Below are positions 1 to 10,281 of a stretch of DNA of 64,000 nt, piece after piece. The notes beneath the pieces were generated by a model. It did not search any database. It saw nothing but the letters and a program-made list of their open reading frames with translations, and was not told where the DNA came from. Both the position numbers and the translations under genes were made by a program. The first letter of the stretch is position 1; each line of letters starts with the position of its first letter. Source of the stretch: Salinicola salarius (GTDB lineage: Bacteria; Pseudomonadota; Gammaproteobacteria; Pseudomonadales; Halomonadaceae); contig NZ_PZJT01000005.1 in assembly GCF_003206135.1 (NCBI RefSeq), positions 68,457 through 132,456 on the forward strand. The letters run 5' to 3'.

Positions 1-49
1 GGGTCTTTTTCATGCCGCCACCGCTATCGCTGCGGAGCTCGGACAGCCA

Positions 50-850
<801 letters not shown>

Positions 851-889
851 TCAGCGCTCGACACTGTGTACCCGTTGGCGGAACGGGGC

Positions 890-1675
890 CTAACCATAGC
901 CGGCTTCACGGGCCAGCACCCACACCGACAGCGCGATCAGCAGCGGCGCCACAGTGACTTTCATCGAACGTGGCTTCGAGCGTTCGAAGGTCCACTGCCC
1001 CAGCGCATTGCCGATCAGGGCAGGCGCCAGCAGCCAGGCGCCGCGGAGCAGCGTCTCCCGCCCGAGCTCTCCCGCCATCCCCAACCCGATCAGCGAGGCC
1101 GTGCTGCTGGCCGCGAAGAACATGATCGCCGTGGCCCGCAGCGTCGTCGGCCGCAGCCGCTGATGAAGCAGATAGAGCATCAGCGGCGGCCCGCCGGAAG
1201 AAGCCAGCGTCATGCATAGCCCGGAAACGCCCCCCGCCGCCACGCTCGGCCAGCCGCCTCCCGTCGCTTCGCGCCGGGCAGATTCCGGATCGCCCTCGCC
1301 AATCTCGGGATGCGCGTCACGCCGCAGCAACAACGCCACGGCGCCGGCCAGTGCCAGCAGAGCCACCGCAATTCGCATCGGCGTGGCCGGCAGCGTCGCC
1401 ATCACGCTCACGCCGACGACGGTCGCCACCACCATGCCACTTAACAGCCGCCGGAGGCGGGGCCAATCGGCCAGCCGCCCGGCACGTCGCCAGAGCCCGA
1501 TACTGGTGGCCAGATCCAGCAGCAGCGCCAGCGGCACCGCCTCGATCGGTGGAAGGAACAGCATCAGCCCCAACGCGAGCAACATGGCGAAGCCGAACCC
1601 GCAGTAACCCCGGACTATACCGGCAAAACAGGCCAGACCCACGGCCGGCCACAGCATCGGCATCGATGAGATCAC
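890..1675 (-). CDS. TSUP family (TauE/SafE) membrane transporter
   Basis: Integral membrane protein of 261 residues from the TSUP (sulfite/sulfoacetate exporter TauE/SafE-like) family. The chain is nearly all hydrophobic helices, with the family's glycine-rich first helix (GIVRGYCGFGFA, about residues 14-25) and its repeat in the second half (SSGGPPLMLYLL). The open frame extends much further upstream but that part is Arg-rich and non-hydrophobic. The GTG at 1675 has GAGGAG 10 bases upstream and gives the normal family length. It probably moves a small anion or organosulfur compound; the neighbouring aminotransferase of the taurine/omega type fits but does not prove this. Confidence 0.85.
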   Translation of the reverse strand: MISSMPMLWPAVGLACFAGIVRGYCGFGFAMLLALGLMLFLPPIEAVPLALLLDLATSIGLWRRAGRLADWPRLRRLLSGMVVATVVGVSVMATLPATPMRIAVALLALAGAVALLLRRDAHPEIGEGDPESARREATGGGWPSVAAGGVSGLCMTLASSGGPPLMLYLLHQRLRPTTLRATAIMFFAASSTASLIGLGMAGELGRETLLRGAWLLAPALIGNALGQWTFERSKPRSMKVTVAPLLIALSVWVLAREAGYG

Positions 1676-2009
1676 GCTGGTCAGCCCTCCTCTTTCCAGA
1701 TCGCCCGGCGTCCGTTCACGACCGGCTCGGCCGTTCGAGGCCGAGCGAGCACCATACCCAGCCGCCCGGCCTCCGGGTAGGGCCAGTTCGGTCTCCATAG
1801 CGGGACATCTTCCACCGCTGTCACGAGCGCCGCCGAATTCTGGCTCTACGCGATCCGCCCATCGCCCCCTAGTCTTGAATCGAGACAGTGAACGCCATCG
1901 TTCGAACTGCCGTCCGGATGCGCCAGTCATCATCTCGTCGAAGTCGATATCGATGCCGGCCAGCCACCGTGGACGCTCGTCAGCAACGCCAAACAACAGG
2001 AACCCTGCC
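1676..2009. other. Divergent intergenic region
   Basis: Between the TSUP gene and the aminotransferase gene. It holds the ribosome-binding sites of both and a perfect 8-bp stem at 1725-1746 (GCTCGGCC / GGCCGAGC, 6-base loop) lying in the leader of the TSUP transcript. No convincing small gene is seen; long reading frames here are shadows. Confidence 0.5.
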
Positions 2010-3338
2010 ATGACCGCTCCCCTCGTCAACGACGATGTTTCCAACGCGTATGTCCACCAGCTCGACCGCCAGCACGTGTTCCACTCCTGGTCGTCGCAGG
2101 GCAACCTGTCGCCGCTGGTGATCGCCGGTGGCAAGGGATGCCGGCTTTGGGACTACGATGGCAAGGAGTACCTGGACTTCAGCAGTCAGCTGGTCAACAC
2201 CAACATTGGTCATCAACACCCCAAGGTGATCGCCGCCATCCAGGCACAGGCGGAGCAGCTGACCACCATCGCGCCGGCGCACGCCAACCTGGCACGCGGC
2301 GAGGCGGCCAAGCGCATTCTCGATCGGGCGCCCTCCGGCTTCGGCAAGGTGTTCTTCACCAACGCCGGCGCCGATGCCAACGAAAACGCCATGCGCATGG
2401 CGCGCAGCGTGACCGGCCGCGACAAGATCCTGTCGGCCTACCGCTCCTATCACGGCAATACCGGCTCGGCCATCGTCGCCACCGGCGATCCGCGCCGCGT
2501 GCCCAACGAATTCGCCCGCGGCCACGCCCACTTCTTCAACCCCTTTCTCTACCGCAGCGATTTCTGGGCCGGCAACGAGGAAGAAGAGTGCCAGCGTGCG
2601 CTGCAGCATCTGAAGCGGGTGATCGAATGCGAAGGGCCGAGCGCCATCGCCGCGATTCTGCTGGAGTCGATTCCCGGCACCGCCGGCGTGCTGATTCCCC
2701 CCAAGGGCTACATGGAGGGTGTCCGCCGGCTGGCCGACCAGTACGGCATCCTGCTGATCTTCGACGAAGTCATGGCCGGCTTCGGCCGCACCGGGCGCTG
2801 GTTCGCCCTCGAGCACTTCGACGCCAGGCCGGACCTGATCGTGTTCGCCAAGGGCGTCAATTCCGGCTACGTGCCGGCCGGGGGCGTGATCATCTCCGAC
2901 GAGATCAGCCGCCATTTCGATGATCACATGTTCTTTGGCGGCCTGACCTATTCCGGTCATCCGCTGGCCATGGCCGCCATCGTCGCCACACTGGATGCGA
3001 TGGCCGAGGAAGGCGTGGTGGAAAACGCCGAGCGCGTCGGCAATGGCCCGCTGGCTGCGGGGCTGCAGCAGCTGGCACGGGATCATGCCATCGTCGGTGA
3101 AACCCGCGGTCTCGGCGTCTTCCACGCGCTGGAACTGGTCAGCGATCGCCAGACCCGGGCGCCGCTGCCGGCGGACCGGATGGGCGCGATCAAGAACGCG
3201 CTGATCGCCAAGGGCCTGCTGCCGTTCGTGGTCGAGAACCGCATTCACGTCGTGCCGCCGTGCATCGTCAGCGAAGCGGAAGTCGCCGAGGGTCTAGGCA
3301 TTCTCGATCAGGTGCTGGGCGAGTTTTCGGCTGGCTGA
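2010..3338 (+). CDS. Class III PLP-dependent aminotransferase
   Basis: Omega-amino-acid-type aminotransferase of 442 residues (aspartate aminotransferase superfamily, class III; taurine:pyruvate, beta-alanine:pyruvate and GABA enzymes belong here). It moves an amino group from a substrate to a 2-oxo acid using pyridoxal phosphate. Key residues are FFTNAGADANE (115-125), SYHGN (146-150) for cofactor stacking, Asp252 in the FDEVMAGFGR stretch and the Schiff-base lysine at 281 (FAKGVNSGY). The ATG at 2010 follows a GGA motif; an upstream in-frame extension is low-complexity and unlikely. It faces a MocR-type regulator, itself an aminotransferase fold, which suggests co-regulation. Substrate not determined; taurine or another omega-amine is plausible beside a TSUP exporter. 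Confidence 0.88.
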   Translation: MTAPLVNDDVSNAYVHQLDRQHVFHSWSSQGNLSPLVIAGGKGCRLWDYDGKEYLDFSSQLVNTNIGHQHPKVIAAIQAQAEQLTTIAPAHANLARGEAAKRILDRAPSGFGKVFFTNAGADANENAMRMARSVTGRDKILSAYRSYHGNTGSAIVATGDPRRVPNEFARGHAHFFNPFLYRSDFWAGNEEEECQRALQHLKRVIECEGPSAIAAILLESIPGTAGVLIPPKGYMEGVRRLADQYGILLIFDEVMAGFGRTGRWFALEHFDARPDLIVFAKGVNSGYVPAGGVIISDEISRHFDDHMFFGGLTYSGHPLAMAAIVATLDAMAEEGVVENAERVGNGPLAAGLQQLARDHAIVGETRGLGVFHALELVSDRQTRAPLPADRMGAIKNALIAKGLLPFVVENRIHVVPPCIVSEAEVAEGLGILDQVLGEFSAG

Positions 3339-3359
3339 GCAGCTTCGCAAGGCAGGATA

Positions 3360-3383
3360 AGCGACCGGCTCTGGCCGGTCGCT
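3360..3383. terminator. Hairpin between convergent genes
   Basis: Perfect inverted repeat AGCGACCGG / CCGGTCGCT with a 6-base loop, 21 bases past the aminotransferase stop and 37 bases from the end of the convergent MocR gene. There is no strong T-tract, so termination efficiency is uncertain. Confidence 0.6.
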
Positions 3384-3420
3384 GTCGTCTGGACGCGTAC
3401 AAGGGGTTGGCGTACGAAAC

Positions 3421-4881
3421 CTAGCCGAACGCGCGGGCCAGCCGGGCGATCCCTGGCGCGATGCGCTCGGCGTCGATGGCACCGAATCCCAGCCGCATGT
3501 AGTTGCGCGGCGGTGCCTGATCGAAGAAGTGCTGGAAGCCGGGCTCGATCAGCACACCATGCTGCGCGGCCTGCCAGGCCAGTCGCTGGGTATCCACCGA
3601 CTTAGGCGCTTCCAGCCAGAACACGCTGGCATGATCTCCACCAACCCGGCGGCAGTCGGGCAGATCCCGGCCGATCGCGGCATCCATGATCTCCCAGCGA
3701 TGGCGCATCTCGTCGGCGAAGAGCCGCAGATAGCGATCGTAATGGCCCTGGGAGAGAAACTGCGCCAACTGCTGCTGCAGCCCGGAAGGCGGGTGGCGGT
3801 ACATCAGCCGGCGCAATGCCCGCAGCTCCTCGATCAGTTCGGCATCGGCCACCACGTAGCCCAGTCGCAGCCCCGGCGACAGCGGCTTCGACAGACTGCT
3901 CATGTAGATCACGCGGGAGCCGGCCCGGCTCGCCTTCAGTGCCGGCTGGGCATGGCGATCGAAATTGACCTCGGCATCGTAGTCGTCTTCCAGCACGATC
4001 TGATCGCGGCGCTGGATCTGCTCGATCAGCGCCTCGCGCCGACGGCGGCTCATGGTCACCCCGGTCGGCCCCTGGTGGCTGGGCGTCACGTAGAGGTAGT
4101 CGCTCTTCGCCGCCGCCGCGTCCAGGCACATGCCCTCGCCATCGATAGACTGGTAGCTCAGCCGGGCGCCCTGACGCAGGAAGACGTTGGCCGCTTCCCG
4201 GTAGCCGGGGTTTTCCATCGCCACTCGCGTCCGCGCGTCGAACAGCAGCTGGGCGATCAGAAACAGGGCATTCTGCGAGCCGAGGGTAATCAGGATTTCG
4301 TCGCTACGGGCATGAATGCCGCGCTTGGGCAGCACCCGGGTACGCAGCTGTTCGACCAGCATCGGATCGTCCTGGTCGTAGCGGTCGCTCAGCCAATGGC
4401 GCTCGCGCCGTCCGCCCAGCAACCGGCGGGACGTCTCGCGCCACTGCTCCAGAGGAAACAGCCGGGTATCCAGTTGACCGTAGACGAAGGGAAATTCGTA
4501 GTTCATCCAGTTGCTGGGGCGCAAGACGCCCTGCAGATGGCTCGGCCGATGGGTGAATCGACTGCCCCAGGATGGTGCATCCACCACCTCGTCGCGCATG
4601 CCGCGGCCCGTTTCCAGTGCATCGGGTTCATGGTAGGCATCGTGCAGGTAGTAGCCGCTGCGCGGCCGGCTGACCAGATAACCGTCTTCCACCAACCCTT
4701 CGTAGACCAGCGCTACCGTATTGCGCGAGATGCCCAGTTGCAGAGACAGCTTGCGACACGAGGGCAACGCCTCCTCGGTCGGAATCGTCCCGGTATGAAT
4801 GGCATCCAGCAGCGCCTCGCGCAGCTGTTCCTGCAAACCGCGCCGGGCATCGAAGTCGAGATGAAAATAGTGATCGAGCAT
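3421..4881 (-). CDS. MocR/PdxR family transcriptional regulator
   Basis: Fusion of an N-terminal GntR winged-helix domain (about residues 10-80, with the recognition segment LGISRNTVALVYEGL) and a fold-type I aminotransferase domain that binds PLP as a sensor. The PLP lysine is Lys332 in SSLSKPLSPG, with LEDDYDAE at 298-304. Length 486, standard for MocR. The ATG at 4881 has GGCGGGA just upstream; the frame is open further but lacks a site. It is divergent from the GltS-like operon and convergent with the class III aminotransferase, so both are candidate targets. Members of this family include PdxR, GabR and TauR; which effector is used here cannot be told. Confidence 0.88.
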   Translation of the reverse strand: MLDHYFHLDFDARRGLQEQLREALLDAIHTGTIPTEEALPSCRKLSLQLGISRNTVALVYEGLVEDGYLVSRPRSGYYLHDAYHEPDALETGRGMRDEVVDAPSWGSRFTHRPSHLQGVLRPSNWMNYEFPFVYGQLDTRLFPLEQWRETSRRLLGGRRERHWLSDRYDQDDPMLVEQLRTRVLPKRGIHARSDEILITLGSQNALFLIAQLLFDARTRVAMENPGYREAANVFLRQGARLSYQSIDGEGMCLDAAAAKSDYLYVTPSHQGPTGVTMSRRRREALIEQIQRRDQIVLEDDYDAEVNFDRHAQPALKASRAGSRVIYMSSLSKPLSPGLRLGYVVADAELIEELRALRRLMYRHPPSGLQQQLAQFLSQGHYDRYLRLFADEMRHRWEIMDAAIGRDLPDCRRVGGDHASVFWLEAPKSVDTQRLAWQAAQHGVLIEPGFQHFFDQAPPRNYMRLGFGAIDAERIAPGIARLARAFG

Positions 4882-5215
4882 GCCGAGTTCCCGCCTCATG
4901 GCTGAACTCTGTACGCTGCAAGATTTGCGCCAGTTCCCTGGCGTCAGACGCTCGCGCCGGCCATCGACCCCGCGAGACCTGGGCGCGACCGCGGCGCCGC
5001 CCCGCACGACCCAATCGACAAGACCATCGGTGACCGACCGGCCGGATTCGAAAACTGTCTCGAGCACGACGAGCATCTGTCCTGTAGCGCTGTCCGTTCT
5101 CAACTTTAGTATGACCCGACGGTTTCGCACGAACCGGCGCTCGGATATGCCCCCGTCGCACGGCGCCGGCGCGACTCGCCCCGACCATAACAACGTCAAT
5201 CACGAGGACTACAAC
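4882..5215. other. Divergent promoter region with CTGTCY repeats
   Basis: Region between the MocR gene and the GltS-like operon. Three same-strand copies of CTGTC(T/C) start at 5055, 5077 and 5090. MocR regulators typically bind short direct repeats, so these are possible sites, but the motif is short and could be chance. No gene seen. Confidence 0.3.
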
Positions 5216-6619
5216 ATGGGCAGCACCTTCCATGGCGTCATCGCCTTCGCGCTGATCGCCGCCCTGCTGGTTGTCGGCAGCCTGCTGCGCAGCCGCCTTC
5301 CGTGGCTACGGGTCAGCCTGATTCCCGGCAGTATCGTCGCCGGCATCATCGGCTTCGTCGGGCTCTCCTCGGGACTGATTCCCGGCTATGGCCCTTCCGA
5401 CTTCACCGCACTCGCCTTCCACTTCTTCACCCTGAGCTTCATGTCGCTGTGTCTGACCGGCAGCCCCAAACCGGCCGCCGGAGAACAGCGCCAGGGCATC
5501 GTCGGCGGCGGGCTGTGGCTGACACTGATCTGGACCGCCAGCCTCGGCGCCCAGGCCGTGATCGGCTACGGTCTGATGGCGGGCTACGACCTGATCACCG
5601 GCAGCGATCTCAGCCCGCTGCTCGGCGCCATCGTCACCCACGGTTTCACCCAGGGGCCAGGCCAGGCGCTGACCTACGGCACGATCTGGGAGAACGATTA
5701 CGGCATCGCCAACGCCGCGCAGGTCGGCGTCATCTTCGCCTCGCTGGGCTTCGTGGCCGCCTTCGTCGTCGGCGTGCCGGCCGCGCGCCATTTCCTCAAG
5801 CGAGGGCTCAACACCAACCGCAATTCGACGCTGGACGACGACTTCGTTCGCGGCTTCCACACCGTCGAGACACAGCCTTCGGCCGGCAGACAGGTCTCGC
5901 ATTCCGGCACCGTCGACTCGCTGGCCTGGCATCTGGGCCTGCTGGGCGTGGCCTATGTCATCACCTACGTATGGCTGACCGCGATGCAACCGCTGGTGGC
6001 CGGCAATCAGGTGCTGTCGGTGTTCTTCAGCTACAACCTGTTCTTCATCCACGGGCTGACGGTCTGCGTGCTGATGCGAATGGCGATCGACCGGTTCGGC
6101 TGGGCCGACAAGGTCGATGACGACACGCTCAAGCGCATCACCAGCGGGTCCGTCGACTTCATGGTCGTGGCCACCCTGATGAGCATCCAGATCGCCGTAC
6201 TGTCGGCCCTGCTGGTGCCGATCCTGCTCATTGCGGTCGCCGTGACGCTGGTCACCTTTTTCGGCGCAATGGCGATCGGCAAGCTCAGCGGCCGGCTCGG
6301 GCCGGAACGTGCCGTCACCGCCTTCGGCTGCTGCTGCGGCTCCACCGGCACGGGGCTACTGCTGTTGCGTATGCTGGATGCCGACTTCAGTACCTCCGTT
6401 CCCAAGGAGCTGGCGTTCTTCAACATCGCGATCATCGTGGTCAACATTCCGACGCTGTTCTTCGTCGCCCCGATCGCGCCATCCCTCGGCGCCGGGAGCT
6501 ACCTGGCGATCTTCGGCGGCTACGTGATACTGATGCTGGTCTGCATCCCGCTGCTGCTGAAATGGCAGCGTAGCCGAGGCAACCGGATAGCCTCGATTCA
6601 GGAGCCCAATCCCTCATGA
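5216..6619 (+). CDS. GltS-like sodium:glutamate symporter family protein
   Basis: Polytopic membrane protein, 467 residues, resembling the sodium/glutamate symporter GltS. Two related halves each contain a Gly-rich re-entrant segment: GAIVTHGFTQGPGQA in the first half and AFGCCCGSTGTG in the second. The start ATG has GAGG nine bases upstream; the frame upstream of this is not membrane-like. It is the first gene of a tight run: its stop overlaps the next start by four bases (ATGA). It likely imports an anionic amino acid or related acid for the amidohydrolase and aminotransferase genes nearby. The specificity is inferred. Confidence 0.85.
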   Translation: MGSTFHGVIAFALIAALLVVGSLLRSRLPWLRVSLIPGSIVAGIIGFVGLSSGLIPGYGPSDFTALAFHFFTLSFMSLCLTGSPKPAAGEQRQGIVGGGLWLTLIWTASLGAQAVIGYGLMAGYDLITGSDLSPLLGAIVTHGFTQGPGQALTYGTIWENDYGIANAAQVGVIFASLGFVAAFVVGVPAARHFLKRGLNTNRNSTLDDDFVRGFHTVETQPSAGRQVSHSGTVDSLAWHLGLLGVAYVITYVWLTAMQPLVAGNQVLSVFFSYNLFFIHGLTVCVLMRMAIDRFGWADKVDDDTLKRITSGSVDFMVVATLMSIQIAVLSALLVPILLIAVAVTLVTFFGAMAIGKLSGRLGPERAVTAFGCCCGSTGTGLLLLRMLDADFSTSVPKELAFFNIAIIVVNIPTLFFVAPIAPSLGAGSYLAIFGGYVILMLVCIPLLLKWQRSRGNRIASIQEPNPS

Positions 6620-8244
6620 ACCATCGCATCTTCGCCGCACGGCGCATTCTGACCATGAACCCCTCACAGCCTGAGGCCACCCACATCGCGGTGTGCGACG
6701 GCCGGATTCTCGGCGTCGGCTCGCTGGAAACGCTGTCGGACCTGGGAGACTTCGAGCTCGACGAGCGTTTCGCCGACAAGGTCATCCTGCCCGGCTTCGT
6801 CGAGGGCCACAGCCACGCGCTGGAAGGCGTGCTATGGGAGTATCCCTACGCCGGCTTCTTCCCGCGCCAGGACCCCGACGGTCACACATGGCCGGGACTG
6901 ACCGACATCGTCTCCCTGCAGCGCCACCTCGGCGAGCAGGTGGCCGGGCTGCCGGCAGACACGCCGCTAATCGCCTGGGGCTTCGATCCGATCTACTTCC
7001 CTCAGCGCCGGCTCGACCGCGACGATCTCGACGCCGTCGACGACGAACGACCTATCGTCGTCATCCATGCCAACCTGCACATGATGACCGTGAACAGCGC
7101 GATACTGCGCGCCTCCGGGCTCGAATCGCAGGCCGATATCGAAGGCGTGATGACCTTCGACGATGGACGTCCCAACGGCGAACTGCGCGAGATGGCGGCG
7201 ATGTTCGCGATCTTCGACACCCTCGACCTCGATCTATTCGATCGCGGCAGCGAGAAAGCGACGCTGGAACGCTACGCGCGCATCGGCCAGCGCCATGGGG
7301 TGACCACGCTGACCGATCTCTACAACCCGCTGAGCGAGACCGGCGTCGAAAGCATGCAGCGCACCTGCAACCGGGACGACGTACCGATGCGCCTGGCGCC
7401 GGCCATGAGCGCGCTGACCTATACGCCGGAAGCCGGCATCGATCGAGTGCTGGGCTGTCGCGACAAGAGCAGCGACAAGCTGCATTTCGGGCTGGTCAAG
7501 CTGATGACCGACGGCTCGATCCAGGGCTACACCGCGCGCCTCATGTGGCCGGGCTATCACGACGGCTCGCCCAACGGCATGTGGAACGCCGAGCCGGAAC
7601 GCCTGACCGAGATCGTCCACCGTTATCACCAGGCCGGGCTGCAGCTGCATATCCACACCAACGGCGACGAGGCCGTCGAGCTGATGCTGGACGCCATCGA
7701 ATCGGCGCTGGAGCTGTGGCCGCGGGCCGATCATCGCCATACCCTGCAGCACTGCCAGATCATCAGCCACGTCCAACTGAAACGCGCGGTGCGGCTCGGG
7801 GTGTGTCTCAACATGTTCGCCAACCACCTCTACTACTGGGGCGACATTCACCGCTCGCGCACGTTGGGTTTCGAGCGCTGTCAGCGTCTCGAACCGCTGG
7901 CCTCGGCGGATCGGCTGGGCATCCCTATCGCCGCCCACTGCGATGCCCCGGTCACGCCGTTGGCGCCGCTGTTCACCGCGTGGTGCGCCGTCGCCCGCCA
8001 GACCGCCAGCGGCGAAATACTGGGGCCCAACGAGGCGCTGAGCGTGGAACGGGCGCTGCGCCTGATCACGCTGGACGCGGCCTACACCCTCAAGCTGGAC
8101 GATCGCGTCGGCAGCCTGGAGGTGGGCAAGTTCGCCGACATGGCGGTGCTCGACGAAGACCCCCGCGAGGTGCCGCTGGAGCGGCTGGCATCGATCGGCG
8201 TCGCCGCGACGGTCGTCGGTGGCCGTGTCTTCGACAATGCCTGA
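6616..8244 (+). CDS. Amidohydrolase family protein, YtcJ-like
   Basis: Metal-dependent hydrolase of 542 residues in the YtcJ branch of the amidohydrolase superfamily (metal-bound TIM barrel plus flanking beta-sandwich). The N-terminal sandwich leads into the metal motif GHSHA (His65, His67), later metal or active-site segments HTNGDE, LQHCQI and AHCDAP, and the C-terminal sandwich ending in a typical SLEVGKFADMAVLD stretch. It hydrolyses an amide, formamide or cyclic amide bond; the true substrate of YtcJ-type proteins is mostly unknown. It overlaps the symporter by 4 bases and the COG0523 GTPase by 8 bases, indicating one mRNA. Confidence 0.87.
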   Translation: MNHRIFAARRILTMNPSQPEATHIAVCDGRILGVGSLETLSDLGDFELDERFADKVILPGFVEGHSHALEGVLWEYPYAGFFPRQDPDGHTWPGLTDIVSLQRHLGEQVAGLPADTPLIAWGFDPIYFPQRRLDRDDLDAVDDERPIVVIHANLHMMTVNSAILRASGLESQADIEGVMTFDDGRPNGELREMAAMFAIFDTLDLDLFDRGSEKATLERYARIGQRHGVTTLTDLYNPLSETGVESMQRTCNRDDVPMRLAPAMSALTYTPEAGIDRVLGCRDKSSDKLHFGLVKLMTDGSIQGYTARLMWPGYHDGSPNGMWNAEPERLTEIVHRYHQAGLQLHIHTNGDEAVELMLDAIESALELWPRADHRHTLQHCQIISHVQLKRAVRLGVCLNMFANHLYYWGDIHRSRTLGFERCQRLEPLASADRLGIPIAAHCDAPVTPLAPLFTAWCAVARQTASGEILGPNEALSVERALRLITLDAAYTLKLDDRVGSLEVGKFADMAVLDEDPREVPLERLASIGVAATVVGGRVFDNA

Positions 8245-9139
8245 GCCCGACGCCGGCCCGATCCCGGTGATCGTGGTGGCCGGCTACCTCGGCGCCGGCA
8301 AGACCACCTGGCTCAACGCGCACCTGCGGGACAGCGTGACGCCCGGCACCTTGGTGCTGGTCAACGACTTCGGCACCATCAATGTCGATGCGGAGCTGAT
8401 CGACTACGCCGGAGAGCGCCTGCTAAAGCTCAGCAGCGGCTGCCTGTGCTGCTCGCTGAGCGACGAGTTGGGTACCCAGCTCTCGCGTATCGGGCGCTGG
8501 CCGGAGCCGCCCGCCGCGTTGATCATCGAGACCAGTGGCGTGGCCCGCCCGCGCCGGATTGCCGACATGATTCGCGTGGCGCGACGCTTTCGCCTGGAGC
8601 GCATCGTCACTCTGGTCGACCTGGCGAGTCTCGCGCAGCGGCTGGACGACGGCCGCGTCGCCGCGCTGGTGGAAGAGCAGATCGCCAGCGCCGATACGCT
8701 CTCGGTCAACCGCGGCGACGATCTCGACAGCGAGGCACGGGATCGCCTGATGACCCGGCTTCAGACGCTCAACCTCGCGGCGACCGTTACCGGCGGCGCT
8801 TCCCGCACCGGCGCGCCAACGCGACCCGCGACAGCGCAACCGGTGACATTACGCCGCACGGATGAACGCGACCCGGACTGGCAGCGTTTTGCCATCGATC
8901 TCCCGCCTTCGATCACGCGCCGCTCGCTGGAAACCCTGCTGACCCGCCACGCCGGGGGGCTGGCGCGGGCCAAAGGATTCCTCAAGGCCGACGGGCGACA
9001 CTACGTCTTCCAATGGAGCGGCGGTCGGGCCGAATGGACGCCCACCGCGCCGCGTCCGGGCACCGGCCAGCTGGTGGGCATCGGCTTCGTCGGCGAGCCC
9101 TTCGACGCGCTGATCGCGGCGCTCAAGGCGCTCGACTGA
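8237..9139 (+). CDS. COG0523 (CobW-like) GTP-binding metallochaperone
   Basis: G3E-family GTPase of 300 residues. It has the P-loop GYLGAGKTT (16-24), the family's metal-binding CLCC motif (69-72), the IETSG segment (97-101) and a C-terminal CobW_C domain. The usual guanine-specificity motif NKxD reads NRGD at 158-161, an Arg-for-Lys change. An ATG at 8237 and a GTG at 8219 are both possible starts; ATG is preferred. COG0523 proteins deliver metals, often zinc, to partner enzymes; overlap with the metal-dependent amidohydrolase gene suggests that enzyme as client. This is inference from gene order. Confidence 0.85.
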   Translation: MPEPDAGPIPVIVVAGYLGAGKTTWLNAHLRDSVTPGTLVLVNDFGTINVDAELIDYAGERLLKLSSGCLCCSLSDELGTQLSRIGRWPEPPAALIIETSGVARPRRIADMIRVARRFRLERIVTLVDLASLAQRLDDGRVAALVEEQIASADTLSVNRGDDLDSEARDRLMTRLQTLNLAATVTGGASRTGAPTRPATAQPVTLRRTDERDPDWQRFAIDLPPSITRRSLETLLTRHAGGLARAKGFLKADGRHYVFQWSGGRAEWTPTAPRPGTGQLVGIGFVGEPFDALIAALKALD

Positions 9140-9271
9140 TTTGCCGGCAGCAACGGCGATCTGGCCAGCCGAAGTTCGTCAACTGGCTCTATAGCAACCG
9201 CTTCGGGATTCTTTAGGGTGGGGTCACGGTACGCAATCACCATCGCCAACAATAACGAGAGGGTGTATTCC

Positions 9272-10177
9272 ATGATGCGCTTCCCGACCCGTAAACCGAA
9301 CGCCTTCCACCTGCCCAGCCTCGCTGCCAAGGCCATGGCCGGTACGCTGGTGGCGCTGTCGTTGTCGACCCTGTCGCTGACGGCCTTCGCCGCCGACCTG
9401 CCCGAGATCGAAAGCCGCGGCTACCTGAGCGTGGCGACGGAGGACAACTACGCGCCGTTCAACTTCATCGAGGACGGCAACGCCAAGGGCTTCAACACCG
9501 ACATGCTCGAGGAGCTGCGCAACTACGCCGACTTCGAGGTCCGCCAGGACATCCTGCCCTGGACCGGCCTGCTGGCCGCCGTCTCTACCGGCCAGTACGA
9601 CATGGCGCTGACCGGCGCGTCGGTCTCCGATGAGCGCCTGCGGGTGTTCAACTACACCGCGCCCTACGCCTCCGCCCAGCACTTTGCGATTACGCGTACC
9701 GGCGACGACAGTATCGAGAGCGTTGCCGATCTGAGCGGCAAGACGCTCGGCGTACAGGCAGGCAGCGTGCTGCTGTCGCGGTTGCCGGAACTGAAGAAGA
9801 TGCTCGAGGACGACGGCGGCGAGCTGGGCGAGGTGGTGCAGTACGAATCCTACCCCGAAGCCTTCGCCGATCTGGCCAATGGCCGTCTCGACTTCGTCAT
9901 CGATTCAGCCGTGCCGGTCAACACCCTGGTCGCCTCCAAGCCGGACGTCTTCGCCAAGGGCCCGGCGGTTTCCGGTGCCGGCTACGTCTCCTGGCCGATT
10001 CCGAAGAACAGCCCGGAACTGCTCGAGTACATGAACGGCTTCCTCGATCACATGCGCGAGACCGGACGCCTGGCCGAACTGCAGGAAAAATGGTTCGGCG
10101 AGAGCTTCCCCGACCTGCCCACCGAGCCGCTGACCAGCGTCGATCAGTTCCACGAACTGGCCGGCCTGGACGACTGA
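9272..10177 (+). CDS. ABC transporter substrate-binding protein, family 3
   Basis: Periplasmic receptor of a polar amino-acid-type ABC importer, 301 residues. A long signal peptide (basic residues 3-8, hydrophobic 20-38) probably ends at AFA-ADL near residue 40. Family 3 hallmarks follow: GYLSVATEDNYAPFNF, the GFNTDMLEEL segment, ALTGASVSDERLRVFNYTAPY, and KTLGVQAGS. The start has GAGAGG eight bases upstream. It heads a set of receptor, two permeases and ATPase. The ligand is probably an amino acid or small amine. Confidence 0.9.
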   Translation: MMRFPTRKPNAFHLPSLAAKAMAGTLVALSLSTLSLTAFAADLPEIESRGYLSVATEDNYAPFNFIEDGNAKGFNTDMLEELRNYADFEVRQDILPWTGLLAAVSTGQYDMALTGASVSDERLRVFNYTAPYASAQHFAITRTGDDSIESVADLSGKTLGVQAGSVLLSRLPELKKMLEDDGGELGEVVQYESYPEAFADLANGRLDFVIDSAVPVNTLVASKPDVFAKGPAVSGAGYVSWPIPKNSPELLEYMNGFLDHMRETGRLAELQEKWFGESFPDLPTEPLTSVDQFHELAGLDD

Positions 10178-10225
10178 TCCCGGCTGCCTGACCCGTCACA
10201 TCGCATGACGCGCCACATCGGTAGC

Positions 10226-10250
10226 GGCGCCGCGGACTCCACGCGGCGCC
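10226..10250 (+). terminator. Stem-loop between receptor and permease genes
   Basis: Perfect 9-bp stem GGCGCCGCG / CGCGGCGCC with a 7-base loop in the 104-base gap after the receptor gene. There is no T-tract. Such hairpins often protect the receptor mRNA and lower expression of the downstream permeases. Confidence 0.55.
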
Positions 10251-10281
10251 ATTCCCATTCTCAGGCTTTCGGGAGCCGCCC

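Noticed and set aside
1..20. GGGTCTTTTT at the window edge as a terminator
   Set aside because: It resembles the 3' half of a terminator, but the other arm lies outside the window.
5055..5095. CTGTCY repeats as proven MocR sites
   Set aside because: Only six bases long with uneven spacing (22 and 13); kept as a low-confidence note and not as a finding.
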